A stretch of DNA of 64,000 bases from Streptomyces sp. NBC_00358. GTDB lineage: Bacteria; Actinomycetota; Actinomycetes; Streptomycetales; Streptomycetaceae. Positions 30,400-39,801 of the stretch are shown here, one piece after another. The notes below the pieces were generated by a model. The model did not search any database, was not told where the DNA came from, and was given only the letters and a program-made list of their open reading frames with translations. The stretch spans positions 4,402,001 to 4,466,000 of the forward strand of contig NZ_CP107976.1 in assembly GCF_036099295.1 (NCBI RefSeq), written 5' to 3'. Position 1 is the stretch's first letter. Each line of letters begins with the position of its first letter. The translations under genes were made by a program, and so were the position numbers.

Positions 30400-33210
30400 T
30401 CAGCCTTCGGAGGCCGCCGTCTTCTTCGCGGCGGTCTTCTTGGCGGGAGCCTTCTTGGCGGCCGTCTTCGACGCGGTCGTCTTGGCGGCCGCCTTCTTGG
30501 CCGGTGCCTTCTTGGCGGGAGCCTTCTTCGCGGCCGCCTTCTTCGCGGTCTTCTTGGCCGGACCCTTTGCACGCTTCTCGGCGAGCAGCTCGTAGCCGCG
30601 CTCCGGCGTGATGTCCTCGACGCTGTCGTCGGAACGCAGGGTCGCGTTGGTCTCGCCATCGGTCACGTACGGACCGAAACGGCCGTCCTTGACCACGACC
30701 GGCTTTCCGCTGACCGGGTCCTCGCCCAGCTCCTTCAGCGGCGGCTTGGCGGCGGCGCGGCCCCGCTGCTTGGGCTGGGAGTAGATCTCCAGCGCCTCTT
30801 CGAGCGTGATGGTGAAGAGCTGGTCCTCGGCGGTGAGCGAGCGCGAGTCCGTGCCCTTCTTCAGGTACGGCCCGTAGCGCCCGTTCTGCGCGGTGATCTC
30901 GACGCCCTCGGCGTCCTTGCCGACGACCCGCGGCAGGGACATGAGCTTGAGGGCGTCCTCCAGCGTCACCGTGTCGAGCTGCATCGACTTGAACAGCGAG
31001 GCGGTACGCGGCTTGACGGCGTTCTTGCCCGTCTTCGGGGTGCCCTCGGGGAGCACCTCGGTGACGTACGGGCCGTAGCGGCCGTCCCTGGCGATGATCT
31101 GGTGACCCGAGTGCGGGTCGGCGCCGAGCTCGAAGTCACCGCTCGGCTTGGCGAGCAGTTCCTCGGCGAGGTCGACCGTCAGCTCGTCGGGGGCCAGGTC
31201 CTCGGGCACGTCGGCACGCTGGTGGTTCTCGGAGTCCTTCTCGCCGCGCTCGACGTACGGGCCGTAGCGGCCGACGCGCAGCACGATGTCGTTGCCGACC
31301 GGGAACGAGGACACCTCGCGGGCGTCGATGGCGCCCAGGTCGGTGACGAGCTCCTTGAGGCCGCCCAGGTGGTCGCCGTCGCCGTTGCCCGCGTCGGCGG
31401 CACCGGCCGCGTCGCCCTCGCCGAAGTAGAAACGCCGCAGCCACGGCACGGCCTGCGCCTCACCGCGGGCGATGCGGTCGAGGTCGTCCTCCATCCTGGC
31501 GGTGAAGTCGTAGTCGACGAGCCGCCCGAAGTGCTTCTCCAGGAGGTTGACCACGGCGAACGACAAGAAGGAGGGCACCAGGGCCGTCCCCTTCTTGAAG
31601 ACGTAACCGCGGTCGAGGATCGTGCCGATGATCGACGCGTACGTCGACGGGCGGCCGATCTCGCGCTCTTCGAGCTCCTTGACCAGGGACGCCTCGGTGT
31701 AGCGGGCCGGCGGCTTGGTGGCGTGCCCGTCGACCGTGATCTCCGCGGCGGACAGCGGGTCGCCCTCGGCGACCTGCGGAAGGCGGCGCTCGCGGTCGTC
31801 GAGCTCGGCGTTCGGGTCGTCGGCGCCCTCGACGTAGGCCTTCAGGAAGCCGTGGAAGGTGATCGTCTTGCCGGACGCGCTGAATTCGGCGTCACGGCCG
31901 TCGGCGGACCGGCCCGCGATCTTCACGGTGACGGAGTTACCGACCGCGTCCTTCATCTGGGACGCGACGGTCCGCTTCCAGATCAGCTCGTAGAGCCTGA
32001 ACTGGTCGCCGGTCAGACCCGTCTCGGCCGGGGTGCGGAAACGGTCACCCGAGGGACGGATCGCCTCGTGCGCCTCCTGCGCGTTCTTGACCTTCCCGGC
32101 ATACGTACGCGGCTGTGCCGGCAGGTAGTCGGCGCCGTACAGCTGCGTGACCTGGGCGCGGGCGGCCGTGATCGCCGTCTCCGACAGGGTCGTGGAGTCC
32201 GTACGCATGTAGGTGATGAAGCCGTTCTCGTACAGCTTCTGTGCCACCTGCATGGTCGCCTTCGCACCGAAGCCGAGCTTGCGCGAGGCCTCCTGCTGGA
32301 GCGTCGTCGTGCGGAACGGCGCGTACGGCGAGCGGCGGTAGGGCTTGGACTCGACCGAGCGGACCGCGAAGGCCGTGTCCTGAAGGGCGGCGGCGAGCGC
32401 ACGGGCGTTCGTCTCGTCCAGGTGGAGCGTGTTCGCGCTCTTGATCTGGCCCAGCGAGTCGAAGTCGCGGCCCTGCGCGACGCGCTTGCCGTCGACCGCG
32501 GTGAGGCGGGCGACCAGGTTGGACGGGTCGCTGGCGTCGCCGGTGCGACCGGTGCCGAAGGTGCCGGTCAGGTCCCAGTACTCGGCGGAACGGAAGGCGA
32601 TGCGCTCGCGTTCCCGCTCGACGACGAGCCGGGTGGCCACGGACTGGACGCGGCCCGCCGACAGTCGCGGCATGACCTTCTTCCACAGGACCGGCGAGAC
32701 CTCGTAGCCGTAGAGGCGGTCGAGGATGCGGCGGGTCTCCTGGGCGTCGACCATGCGCTTGTTCAGCTCGCGCGGGTTGGCGACGGCGCTGCGGATCGCG
32801 TCCTTGGTGATCTCGTGGAAGACCATCCGGTGGACGGGGACCTTGGGCTTGAGGACCTCCAGGAGGTGCCACGCGATGGCCTCGCCCTCGCGGTCCTCAT
32901 CGGTGGCGAGGAAGAGCTCGTCGGAATCCTTCAGCAGATCCTTGAGCTTCTTTACCTGGGCCTTCTTGTCGGCGTTGACCACATAGATCGGCTGGAAGTC
33001 GTTGTCGACGTCCACACCGAGACGGCGCACCTCACCGGTGTACTTCTCCGGCACCTCGGCGGCACCGTTCGGGAGGTCACGGATGTGCCCGACGCTCGCT
33101 TCGACGACATAGCCGGGGCCGAGATAGCCCTTGATCGTCTTCGCCTTGGCAGGCGACTCGACGATGACGAGTCGGCGGCCGCCGTGTGCGGTGTCGCTGG
33201 TCGGGGACAA
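30400..33210 (-). CDS. topA: DNA topoisomerase I
   Basis: A 936-residue type IA topoisomerase that relaxes negative supercoils. The TOPRIM domain begins RRLVIVESPAKAKTIKGYLG and contains the acidic DEDREGEAIAWH motif. The catalytic Tyr is in GFITYMRTDSTTLS. The C-terminal part has repeats of the form DGRFGPYVTDG or NGRYGPYLKKG instead of zinc fingers, then a Lys/Ala-rich tail (AKKTAKKAAAKKAP-type) of about 50 residues, a feature of actinobacterial TopA that binds DNA. The start is assigned to TTG 33210 with GGAGAG upstream because the conserved N-terminus begins there; the frame extends 31 codons further without conserved sequence. Confidence 0.96.
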   Translation of the reverse strand: MSPTSDTAHGGRRLVIVESPAKAKTIKGYLGPGYVVEASVGHIRDLPNGAAEVPEKYTGEVRRLGVDVDNDFQPIYVVNADKKAQVKKLKDLLKDSDELFLATDEDREGEAIAWHLLEVLKPKVPVHRMVFHEITKDAIRSAVANPRELNKRMVDAQETRRILDRLYGYEVSPVLWKKVMPRLSAGRVQSVATRLVVERERERIAFRSAEYWDLTGTFGTGRTGDASDPSNLVARLTAVDGKRVAQGRDFDSLGQIKSANTLHLDETNARALAAALQDTAFAVRSVESKPYRRSPYAPFRTTTLQQEASRKLGFGAKATMQVAQKLYENGFITYMRTDSTTLSETAITAARAQVTQLYGADYLPAQPRTYAGKVKNAQEAHEAIRPSGDRFRTPAETGLTGDQFRLYELIWKRTVASQMKDAVGNSVTVKIAGRSADGRDAEFSASGKTITFHGFLKAYVEGADDPNAELDDRERRLPQVAEGDPLSAAEITVDGHATKPPARYTEASLVKELEEREIGRPSTYASIIGTILDRGYVFKKGTALVPSFLSFAVVNLLEKHFGRLVDYDFTARMEDDLDRIARGEAQAVPWLRRFYFGEGDAAGAADAGNGDGDHLGGLKELVTDLGAIDAREVSSFPVGNDIVLRVGRYGPYVERGEKDSENHQRADVPEDLAPDELTVDLAEELLAKPSGDFELGADPHSGHQIIARDGRYGPYVTEVLPEGTPKTGKNAVKPRTASLFKSMQLDTVTLEDALKLMSLPRVVGKDAEGVEITAQNGRYGPYLKKGTDSRSLTAEDQLFTITLEEALEIYSQPKQRGRAAAKPPLKELGEDPVSGKPVVVKDGRFGPYVTDGETNATLRSDDSVEDITPERGYELLAEKRAKGPAKKTAKKAAAKKAPAKKAPAKKAAAKTTASKTAAKKAPAKKTAAKKTAASEG

Positions 33211-33458
33211 CTTCGCTCTTCTCTCCGGTCGACGCGGAATCTCCCCGGGGCTTGATTCCCGAGGGATCGGGTCATGCTGACGCTGCGGAGTGTGACGGTA
33301 CATCCCGCCCCCGTGTCAAACGGGAAAAGCCCGCAACGGCCACTCGAACGGTAACCCGACTACCGCCATTCCTGCCGCCCGGAGTGTCCACCGGCTCTTC
33401 CGGGCCTATCCGGAGGGTAACTTCCCAGTTACCGGGGCCCCGGTCCTCACGCGCGGTT

Positions 33459-33656
33459 TCACACGCGCGTGAAGCACCACATCCCGAGCACCAGCGCCCC
33501 GCTTCCCGCGACGCCGGCGAGGGTCACCGATGCGACGCGGTTCACACCGTGCGCGACCGGCTCCCCCTGTCGCACCCGGACCGCCGTCCAGGCCAGAAGT
33601 CCACCTCCGAACAGGGCGAACACCAGTCCCGCGAAGATCGCCGGTCCGCTTTCCAT
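33459..33656 (-). CDS. Small two-helix membrane protein
   Basis: A 65-residue protein with two hydrophobic helices (about 5-23 and 42-60) joined by a basic loop, VRVRQGEPVAHGVNR. It has AAAGGA 6-7 bases before ATG 33656, which supports a real gene. It sits between topA and a methyltransferase gene on the same strand. No function is known. Confidence 0.7.
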   Translation of the reverse strand: MESGPAIFAGLVFALFGGGLLAWTAVRVRQGEPVAHGVNRVASVTLAGVAGSGALVLGMWCFTRV

Positions 33657-34337
33657 CGATCTGTCCTTTCGCCCGGGTCCTCAGGCTCGGGAGGCTGACA
33701 CGGGCCGGCAGCCGACGGACGAACCCACGGTGAACGCCGGGCAACCGGCGCCCCATGGGGCGCCCACGCTCCGCCGTGCGCCGCCCTCGCCCCCGGCCGT
33801 CCCCTTCTTCTCCCTATCCCTATCCGCCTCCACCGCCATGTCCATGCCTGTGGTGCGGCGGCGGGGCCGAGAACCGACGGTCACCTGGTGCGGGGGCGGG
33901 GGCCCGGCGGATGAGGACTCGCCGAGACGAACCGGGCCGGCGAGCCGACGGTCTCGGGGGCGTCGGATGGTGGCGGGGGTGTCGGAGGTGTCGGAGGCCG
34001 AGGGCTACGACCGGCCTCCCAGCGGCCGCAGCGGCCTGGGCGTGGCTGCGGCGATGGCGCGGGACGGGGGATTCGCGAGTCTCCGGCCGGCGCGTGGCGC
34101 CGCGGGCGGCGAAGTGACGCGGCGCCTGTGACGCGGATGGCCGGAAGCGTCCGCCGCCGATCGGATGTTGGCCGGTTTCCCCTCCCCGCGAAGGAGGCCG
34201 ATCCGGTGTCCGGCGGTACGCGGTCAGGGACGACGGGACCGACGTCCGCGAGGCGCGCGGGCCACGCGGCACGAAGAGCCGCAGGCCCGCTCCCTCCCGA
34301 GATCCGGCCCCGTCACCCCCGCCCCGGCATCACCCGG
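33657..34337. other. 681-bp gap between the small membrane protein and methyltransferase genes
   Basis: Contains C-rich low-complexity stretches such as CCCTATCCCTATCC (about 33810) but no convincing open frame, hairpin or RNA gene on either strand. The promoter of the small membrane protein should lie at its left end. Confidence 0.4.
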
Positions 34338-35867
34338 CTACTCGACCGGCGCCAGGAATCCCTGCTCCACCAGCAGGCGGATCTGCGCGGGCGTCCGGTC
34401 GCGCAGCAACACCGGGTCCTCGCCGACCAGTTGGGCGATGGCGTCGAGGATCCGGCCCGCGCTCAACGTGCCGTCGCACACTCCGGCGAATCCCGCGCCG
34501 ACCGTGTCCACCTTGGTGGCCCGGCGCATACCCCGGTGCTGACGCAGCACCACATGCTCCGGGTCCTCGGCGCCGGGCAGTCCGACCTGCTCCTGCACGA
34601 CCTCCGCCACAAGTCTGAAGTGACCGGCGAGCAGGCCCGCGTCGTCGTGCCGCCGAAGGTAGTCGACCCGCTCGAAGTGCTCGCGCACCGCCTCGCCGAG
34701 CGGCTGCTCGACGGAGTGGGGCCATTCCTCGACCGTGATCGAGGGCTCGGCCGCCGCCGTCCTGCGCAACGTGATCCATCCGAAGCCGACGGCCTTGACC
34801 TTGCGCGCCTCGAACTCGTCGAGCCACGCGTCGTACCTGGCTTGGTAGTCGGCGGGGTCGGCACGGTGGTCACCCGAGTCGCGCAGCCACAACTCCGCGT
34901 ACTGCGTGACGTCCTGCACCTCTCGCTGCACGATCCACGCGTCGCAGCCGCGGGGCACCCAGGAGCGCAGCCGGTCCTGCCAGTCCTCGCCCTCCACGTG
35001 CTGCCAGTTGGCGAGGAACTGGGCGTACCCGCCTTCGTTCAGCCGGTCCCCCGACTCCTGAACGAGCGTGCGGCACAGGTCGTCCCCGCCCATTCCGCCG
35101 TCGCGGTACGTCAACCGGGCGCCCGGCGAGATCACGAAGGGCGGGTTCGAGACGATCAGGTCGTATCTCTCGTCGGCGCGGACCGGTTCGAAGAGGGAGC
35201 CCTCGCGCAGGTCCGCGGCCGGAGCTCCGGACAGCGCGAGCGTCAGCGCGGTGACGTGCAGCGCACGGGGGTTCAGGTCGGTCGCCGTCACGCGGGTGGC
35301 GTGCTGCGCGACGTGCAGGGCCTGGATACCCGAGCCGGTGCCGAGGTCGAGCGCGGAGTCGACGGGCGTACGCACGGTGATGCCGGCGAGCGTCGTGGAG
35401 GCACCGCCCACCCCGAGGACGACGCCTTCCTCCCGGCTGCCGATGCCGCCCGCTCCGCCGACGGCGCATCCGAGGTCGGAGACGATGAACCAGTCCTCAC
35501 CACCGGGCCCGCCGTAGGGCCGGATGTCGACGCTCGCCGCGACCTCGTCCCCGCCCGTCCGGGCCAGCCAGCCGCTCTCCAGGGCCTCCTCGACGGGCAG
35601 CACGACCGCCACGCGCGCGTACGGCACGGGCTGTTGCAGCAGGAAGAGCCGTACGAGCGTCTCCAGCGGTGTGTCCCCACGGGTCGCCCGGAGGGCGGGC
35701 ACGGTCTCGCTGCGCGCCAGCGCCGCGTACGCGGGAGCGCCGAGCAGGTCGAGGAGTCCGTCCGCGGTGAAGGAGGCGTCGAGCAGGGCGCTCCGCAGCC
35801 GGGCGGCGGTGTCGGCACGATCGGACGAGGGCAACGGTGACAGGCTGGTGTGACTCACGCCTCCCAT
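34338..35867 (-). CDS. Class I SAM-dependent methyltransferase, HemK/PrmC-like
   Basis: A 509-residue protein. Residues about 1-150 are an unassigned N-terminal domain found on actinobacterial methyltransferases of this type. A Rossmann methyltransferase follows with motif I LDLGTGSGIQALH and the catalytic NPPF motif (VSNPPFV), which marks enzymes modifying amide or exocyclic amino groups. The C-terminal 130 residues form an additional domain. The N-(D/N)-PP-(Y/F) motif suggests Gln, Asn or nucleobase amino methylation, but the substrate is not known. ATG 35867 is used; an in-frame GTG nine bases on follows GGAGG too closely to be certain. Confidence 0.85.
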   Translation of the reverse strand: MGGVSHTSLSPLPSSDRADTAARLRSALLDASFTADGLLDLLGAPAYAALARSETVPALRATRGDTPLETLVRLFLLQQPVPYARVAVVLPVEEALESGWLARTGGDEVAASVDIRPYGGPGGEDWFIVSDLGCAVGGAGGIGSREEGVVLGVGGASTTLAGITVRTPVDSALDLGTGSGIQALHVAQHATRVTATDLNPRALHVTALTLALSGAPAADLREGSLFEPVRADERYDLIVSNPPFVISPGARLTYRDGGMGGDDLCRTLVQESGDRLNEGGYAQFLANWQHVEGEDWQDRLRSWVPRGCDAWIVQREVQDVTQYAELWLRDSGDHRADPADYQARYDAWLDEFEARKVKAVGFGWITLRRTAAAEPSITVEEWPHSVEQPLGEAVREHFERVDYLRRHDDAGLLAGHFRLVAEVVQEQVGLPGAEDPEHVVLRQHRGMRRATKVDTVGAGFAGVCDGTLSAGRILDAIAQLVGEDPVLLRDRTPAQIRLLVEQGFLAPVE

Positions 35868-35899
35868 TGTGTCCGCTATCGCCCACCGGCACCCACACC

Positions 35900-35908
35900 T
35901 GTGGACAA
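35900..35908 (-). promoter_or_regulatory. DnaA-box-like 9-mer
   Basis: TTGTCCACA on the minus strand matches the preferred Streptomyces DnaA box. It is isolated and lies about 30 bp upstream of the methyltransferase start. Confidence 0.35.
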
Positions 35909-35957
35909 CGCACCGCCTGCACGCGGGCAGGACCCGGGAGCGCAGGCACGCTCCGTG

Positions 35958-36085
35958 GACGGGCACGACCGCCGGGCAGGCACGGTCGGCGGCTGTACGC
36001 CCCCGGGGCGGGCAGGGCGGGCCGCGGGCACGACCTGCGGGCAGGCCCGGCGGCGAGCACGACCTGTGGGCGGGGCCACCACCGG
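35958..36085. repeat. Three degenerate copies of a GGGCACGACC...GGGCAGG unit
   Basis: Segments starting at about 35958, 36027 and 36055 share GGGCACGACC-x-GCGGGCAGGC-CGG with point differences. They are non-coding. Confidence 0.5.
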
Positions 36086-36110
36086 CGCCGACCGCGGACA
36101 GGGCACGCCG

Positions 36111-36140
36111 AGAGCCCGGCACGCACGGGTGCCGGGCTCT
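36111..36140. terminator. Terminator downstream of the lipoprotein gene
   Basis: A perfect 11-bp stem (AGAGCCCGGCA and complement) with an 8-base loop, about 110 bp after the lipoprotein stop codon. Confidence 0.75.
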
Positions 36141-36253
36141 CCTTCGGCCGAACGGACGATCGCCGCCCTGAGTCCCCTGGCGCCCCGCCTGCCGGACGGC
36201 GCCGAGGAGTCCCTGGGACCCGGCTGCGGGCCGCCCCCGGAGCCTCTGGGGGC

Positions 36254-36832
36254 TCAGCCTGCGGTCGCCGCCGCGGACCCCGACGCCGACTTGCAGCTCT
36301 CCTGCTGCGCCATCGCCTTGCCCACGTCGCCCTCCTCCAACTGCTTCAGTGCGTCGTTCCCGCTCTGGCTCAGCTTGTCGAGCTGGGTCGCGATGCCCTT
36401 GAGGCCCTCGGCGAACTTGGCCTGGTCCTTGGTGTCGAGCTTGTCGACCTGCTTCTTCAGGGCGGCGTACGACGCGGAGATGCCGTTGAGCTCCTTGACC
36501 GCGTTGGCCTCCTTGGTCTTGCCGTCGGTGACGTCGGGCGGTCCCGCGTTCTCGACGGCAGCGCCGATCGCCTTGTAGGCGTCGGACATGTCCTGGAAGG
36601 CCTGCGCGTCCGTCGTCTGGACGGCTGCCGGCGTGCTGTTGTCCGAGGTCTGCTTCTGGATCGCGGCGTTCGCGTCCTCGATCTTCTGCGCCTGCGGCTT
36701 CACCGCGTCGCAGACCTGCTTGGCCCAGGAGTTCAGCTTGTCGTTGCCGCTGTTGCCGCTGCTGCCGCATCCCGACAGCGTGAGCACCAGTACCGCACCG
36801 CCGGACAGTACGGCCGCGAGCTTCTTGTTCAC
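36254..36832 (-). CDS. Small secreted lipoprotein, function unknown
   Basis: A 192-residue exported protein. The GTG start at 36832 is preferred because GGAAGGG lies 9 bases upstream, giving the signal peptide VNKKLAAVLSGGAVLVLTLSGC with a lipobox Cys. The mature part is mostly alpha-helical and charged, with heptad-like stretches (YAALKKQVDKLDTKDQAKFAEG) and two further Cys residues (VCDAV near the start, ESCKS near the end) that could form a disulfide. It has its own terminator. No catalytic motif is seen; a helical cell-envelope protein is the best description. Confidence 0.8.
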   Translation of the reverse strand: MNKKLAAVLSGGAVLVLTLSGCGSSGNSGNDKLNSWAKQVCDAVKPQAQKIEDANAAIQKQTSDNSTPAAVQTTDAQAFQDMSDAYKAIGAAVENAGPPDVTDGKTKEANAVKELNGISASYAALKKQVDKLDTKDQAKFAEGLKGIATQLDKLSQSGNDALKQLEEGDVGKAMAQQESCKSASGSAAATAG

Positions 36833-36977
36833 CGGTTTGGTCCCTTCCATGGCTCTCGGCCCCGGAACTTACACGCCATGCGGACAACACCCACATGTCG
36901 AATATCCGCTAAGACGCCTATTGAAGCCATTTGCACCAAGCGAGAGAAGGCTCACGACGGCGATGTGAACACACACA

Positions 36978-37019
36978 GGGTGGGCGCACGGCGCTTCAAC
37001 ACGCGCCGTGCGCCCACCC
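36978..37019. terminator. First of two back-to-back terminators after hppA
   Basis: A perfect 17-bp stem (GGGTGGGCGCACGGCGC and complement) with an 8-base loop. Confidence 0.85.
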
Positions 37020-37032
37020 GTTGCCCTACTCC

Positions 37033-37064
37033 CTGACCAGGCACGGAAGTCCGTGCCTGGTCAG
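37033..37064 (-). terminator. Second hairpin, directly after the hppA stop codon
   Basis: A nearly continuous 15-bp palindrome (CTGACCAGGCACGGA and complement) with only 2 intervening bases. Only 13 bp separate it from the neighbouring hairpin. Confidence 0.8.
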
Positions 37065-37080
37065 GCGCGGAACCTGTGAG

Positions 37081-39489
37081 TTATGAAACCACCGCCGGAT
37101 CGGCCGACTTGGCGATGCCCTCGTCGTTGTCCTCCTCGTCGCCCATGACGATCCCGCGCCGCTTGGAGATGTACACGGCGCTCACGATCACGATGAGCGC
37201 GACAAGGGCGATGAACACCCGTACGCCGGCACTCTTGTCGTCGCCGTACGAGAACTTGACGATCGCCGGAGCGATCAACAGCGACACCAGGTTCATGACC
37301 TTCAACAGCGGGTTGATCGCGGGGCCCGCCGTGTCCTTGAAGGGGTCACCGATCGTGTCGCCGATCACCGTGGCGGCGTGGGCCTCGCTGCCCTTGCCGC
37401 CGTGATGGCCGTCCTCCACGAGCTTCTTGGCGTTGTCCCACGCGCCACCGGAGTTGGCGAGGAAGACGGCCATCAGCGTGCCGGTGCCGATGGCGCCCGC
37501 CAGGAACGAGCCGAGGGCGCCGACACCGAGCGTGAACCCGATCGCGATCGGCGTGAGCACCGCGAGCAGACCCGGTGTGGCCAGCTCGCGCAGCGCGTCC
37601 TTGGTGCAGATGTCGACGACGCGCCCGTACTCGGGCTTCTCGGAGAAGTCCATGATCCCGGGGTGCTCGCGGAACTGCCGCCGCACCTCGTAGACCACAG
37701 CCCCGGCGGACCGCGACACCGCGTTGATCGCCAGCCCCGAGAAGAGGAAGACGACCGCGGCGCCCGCGATGAGACCCACCAGGTTGTTGGGCTGCGAGAT
37801 GTCCATCATCAGGTTCAGCGGCGCGCCGGGGCCCGAGACCTTCTCGCCCACGTCGCTCGCGGCCGTGGTGATCGCGTCACGGTACGAGCCGAAGAGGGCC
37901 GAGGCCGCGAGGACGGCGGTGGCGATGGCGATGCCCTTGGTGATGGCCTTGGTGGTGTTGCCGACGGCGTCCAGGTCGGTGAGCACCTGCGCGCCCGCGC
38001 CCTCGACGTCACCGGACATCTCGGCGATGCCCTGCGCGTTGTCGGAGACGGGGCCGAAGGTGTCCATCGCGACGATGACACCGACCGTGGTGAGCAGGCC
38101 CGTTCCGGCGAGCGCCACCGCGAACAGCGCCAGCAAGATCGACGTACCGCCCAGCAGGAACGCCCCGTACACGCCGAGGCCGATCAACAGGGCGGTGTAG
38201 ACGGCCGATTCGAGACCGATGGAGATGCCGGCGAGGACGACGGTGGCCGCGCCGGTCAGTGAACTCTTGCCGATGTCCCGGACGGGACGACGGCTGGTCT
38301 CGGTGAAGTAGCCGGTCAACTGCTGGATGAGCGCGGCCAGCACGATGCCGATCGCGACGGCGACGACCGCGAGGACCCGCGGATCACCGCCCTTGGCCTT
38401 GATCGCCGCGTCCGTGACCCCGTCCAGTTCGGCGTAGGTCCCCGGAAGGTAGATGTAGACGGCGAGGGCCACCAGCACGAGCGAGATCACCGCGGAGATG
38501 AAGAACCCTCGGTTGATCGCGGACATGCCGCTGCGGTCGGACCGCCGGGGCGCCACCGCGAAGATGCCGATCATCGCGGTGAGTACGCCGATGGCGGGGA
38601 CGATCAGCGGGAACGCGAGCCCGGCGTCGCCGAACGCCACCTTGCCGAGGATCAGCGCCGCGACGAGCGTGACGGCGTACGACTCGAAGAGGTCGGCGGC
38701 CATGCCGGCACAGTCGCCGACGTTGTCGCCCACGTTGTCGGCGATGGTCGCGGCATTACGCGGATCGTCCTCCGGAATGCCCTGCTCGACCTTGCCGACC
38801 AGGTCGGCGCCGACGTCGGCGGCCTTGGTGAAGATGCCGCCACCGACACGCATGAACATGGCGATCAGAGCCGCGCCGAGACCGAAGCCCTCCAGAACCT
38901 TCGGCGCGTCGGCCGCGTACACGAGCACCACACAGGAGGCGCCCAGCAGACCGAGCCCCACCGTGAACATGCCGACGACGCCACCGGTGCGGAAAGCGAT
39001 CTTCATGGCTTTGTGCGAGACGGCGGTGAGATCCTTTTCGGGCTCACCCTCCGCCGGAGTCGCTTCCCGTGCCGCGGCGGCCACGCGGACATTGCTCCGT
39101 ACGGCGAGCCACATACCGATATAGCCGGTGGTCGCCGAGAACACCGCGCCGATCAAGAAGAAGATCGACCGTCCGGCGCGCTGATTCCAGTCGTCCGCGG
39201 GCAGCAGCATGAGCAGGAAGAACACCACGGCGGCGAAAACCGCGAGGGTGCGCATCTGACGTCCCAGGTAGGCATTCGCGCCTTCCTGGATCGCCGTCGC
39301 GATCTCCTTCATGCTGTCGGTGCCCTCGCCGGCCGCGAGAACCTGGCGCACCAGGATCCCGGCGACCACGAGGGCCGCCACGGCGACAACCGCGATGACC
39401 ATCACGATGAGACGGTTGCCGTCGGTCAGGACCGCGGCTGCGAGGGTTGTGGGGTGGTCAAACTGATGAGGGGTAGAAAGCCCCGCCAT
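37081..39489 (-). CDS. hppA: Membrane proton-translocating pyrophosphatase, K+-independent type
   Basis: An 802-residue protein with about 16 membrane helices that couples pyrophosphate hydrolysis to proton export. The pyrophosphate/Mg-binding motifs DVGADLVGKVE and DNVGDNVGDCAG (about residues 229-270) are intact. The GNTTKA segment has Lys where K+-dependent enzymes have Ala, the known marker of the K+-independent class. The start ATG 39489 has AAGGAGG 6 bases upstream. It is transcribed alone, with tandem terminators downstream and a palindromic site upstream. The length matches other Streptomyces enzymes. Confidence 0.97.
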   Translation of the reverse strand: MAGLSTPHQFDHPTTLAAAVLTDGNRLIVMVIAVVAVAALVVAGILVRQVLAAGEGTDSMKEIATAIQEGANAYLGRQMRTLAVFAAVVFFLLMLLPADDWNQRAGRSIFFLIGAVFSATTGYIGMWLAVRSNVRVAAAAREATPAEGEPEKDLTAVSHKAMKIAFRTGGVVGMFTVGLGLLGASCVVLVYAADAPKVLEGFGLGAALIAMFMRVGGGIFTKAADVGADLVGKVEQGIPEDDPRNAATIADNVGDNVGDCAGMAADLFESYAVTLVAALILGKVAFGDAGLAFPLIVPAIGVLTAMIGIFAVAPRRSDRSGMSAINRGFFISAVISLVLVALAVYIYLPGTYAELDGVTDAAIKAKGGDPRVLAVVAVAIGIVLAALIQQLTGYFTETSRRPVRDIGKSSLTGAATVVLAGISIGLESAVYTALLIGLGVYGAFLLGGTSILLALFAVALAGTGLLTTVGVIVAMDTFGPVSDNAQGIAEMSGDVEGAGAQVLTDLDAVGNTTKAITKGIAIATAVLAASALFGSYRDAITTAASDVGEKVSGPGAPLNLMMDISQPNNLVGLIAGAAVVFLFSGLAINAVSRSAGAVVYEVRRQFREHPGIMDFSEKPEYGRVVDICTKDALRELATPGLLAVLTPIAIGFTLGVGALGSFLAGAIGTGTLMAVFLANSGGAWDNAKKLVEDGHHGGKGSEAHAATVIGDTIGDPFKDTAGPAINPLLKVMNLVSLLIAPAIVKFSYGDDKSAGVRVFIALVALIVIVSAVYISKRRGIVMGDEEDNDEGIAKSADPAVVS

Positions 39490-39682
39490 TCGTCCTCCTT
39501 GACGCTTGGGCTGAGCTCAAGATGTGGACGGATTCTAGGTACCGGAACCTGATCAAAACAGTGCGCGGTAAGCGGAATTAATCTTCACTTGCTCTACAGC
39601 AAATGATCGGGAGGCACCCACGGACCCAAAAGCAGTAATGCCCCAGAAGCGTTGACGTCTGATCCAATGATCACCCGAATGA

Positions 39683-39700
39683 TCGTGAATTGATTCACGA
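39683..39700. promoter_or_regulatory. 18-bp palindrome upstream of hppA
   Basis: TCGTGAAT-TG-ATTCACGA is a perfect 8-2-8 palindrome in an unusually AT-rich stretch, about 195 bp upstream of the hppA start. It looks like a dimeric regulator site. No regulator can be named. Confidence 0.45.
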
Positions 39701-39748
39701 AACGCCGTACGCGATCATCTTATGGACGAGCGCGAGATCCCGGACATG

Positions 39749-39779
39749 CCGAAGGGCCCCACCGAGTAGGGCCCTTCGG
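39749..39779 (-). terminator. Terminator of the bldG operon
   Basis: An 11-bp stem (CCGAAGGGCCC and complement) with a 9-base loop, directly downstream of the anti-sigma factor gene. Confidence 0.85.
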
Positions 39780-39801
39780 GGCAAGAAAAGAGGTGCGGTT
39801 G

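Larger units (their letters stand above)
35868..36253. other. 386-bp gap with repeats, a DnaA-box-like site and a terminator
   Basis: Holds TGTGGACAA at 35900-35908, a set of three degenerate repeats at 35958-36085 and a hairpin at 36111-36140. No gene is seen. Confidence 0.5.

Noticed and set aside
28184..33255. Long plus-strand frames antisense to tmk and topA (681 and 974 codons)
   Set aside because: They lack any known motif and lie opposite unmistakable kinase and topoisomerase genes.
33820..34272. 150-codon minus-strand frame in the gap before the methyltransferase
   Set aside because: Arg/Pro/His-rich translation without motifs and no ribosome site; looks like GC-rich chance frame.
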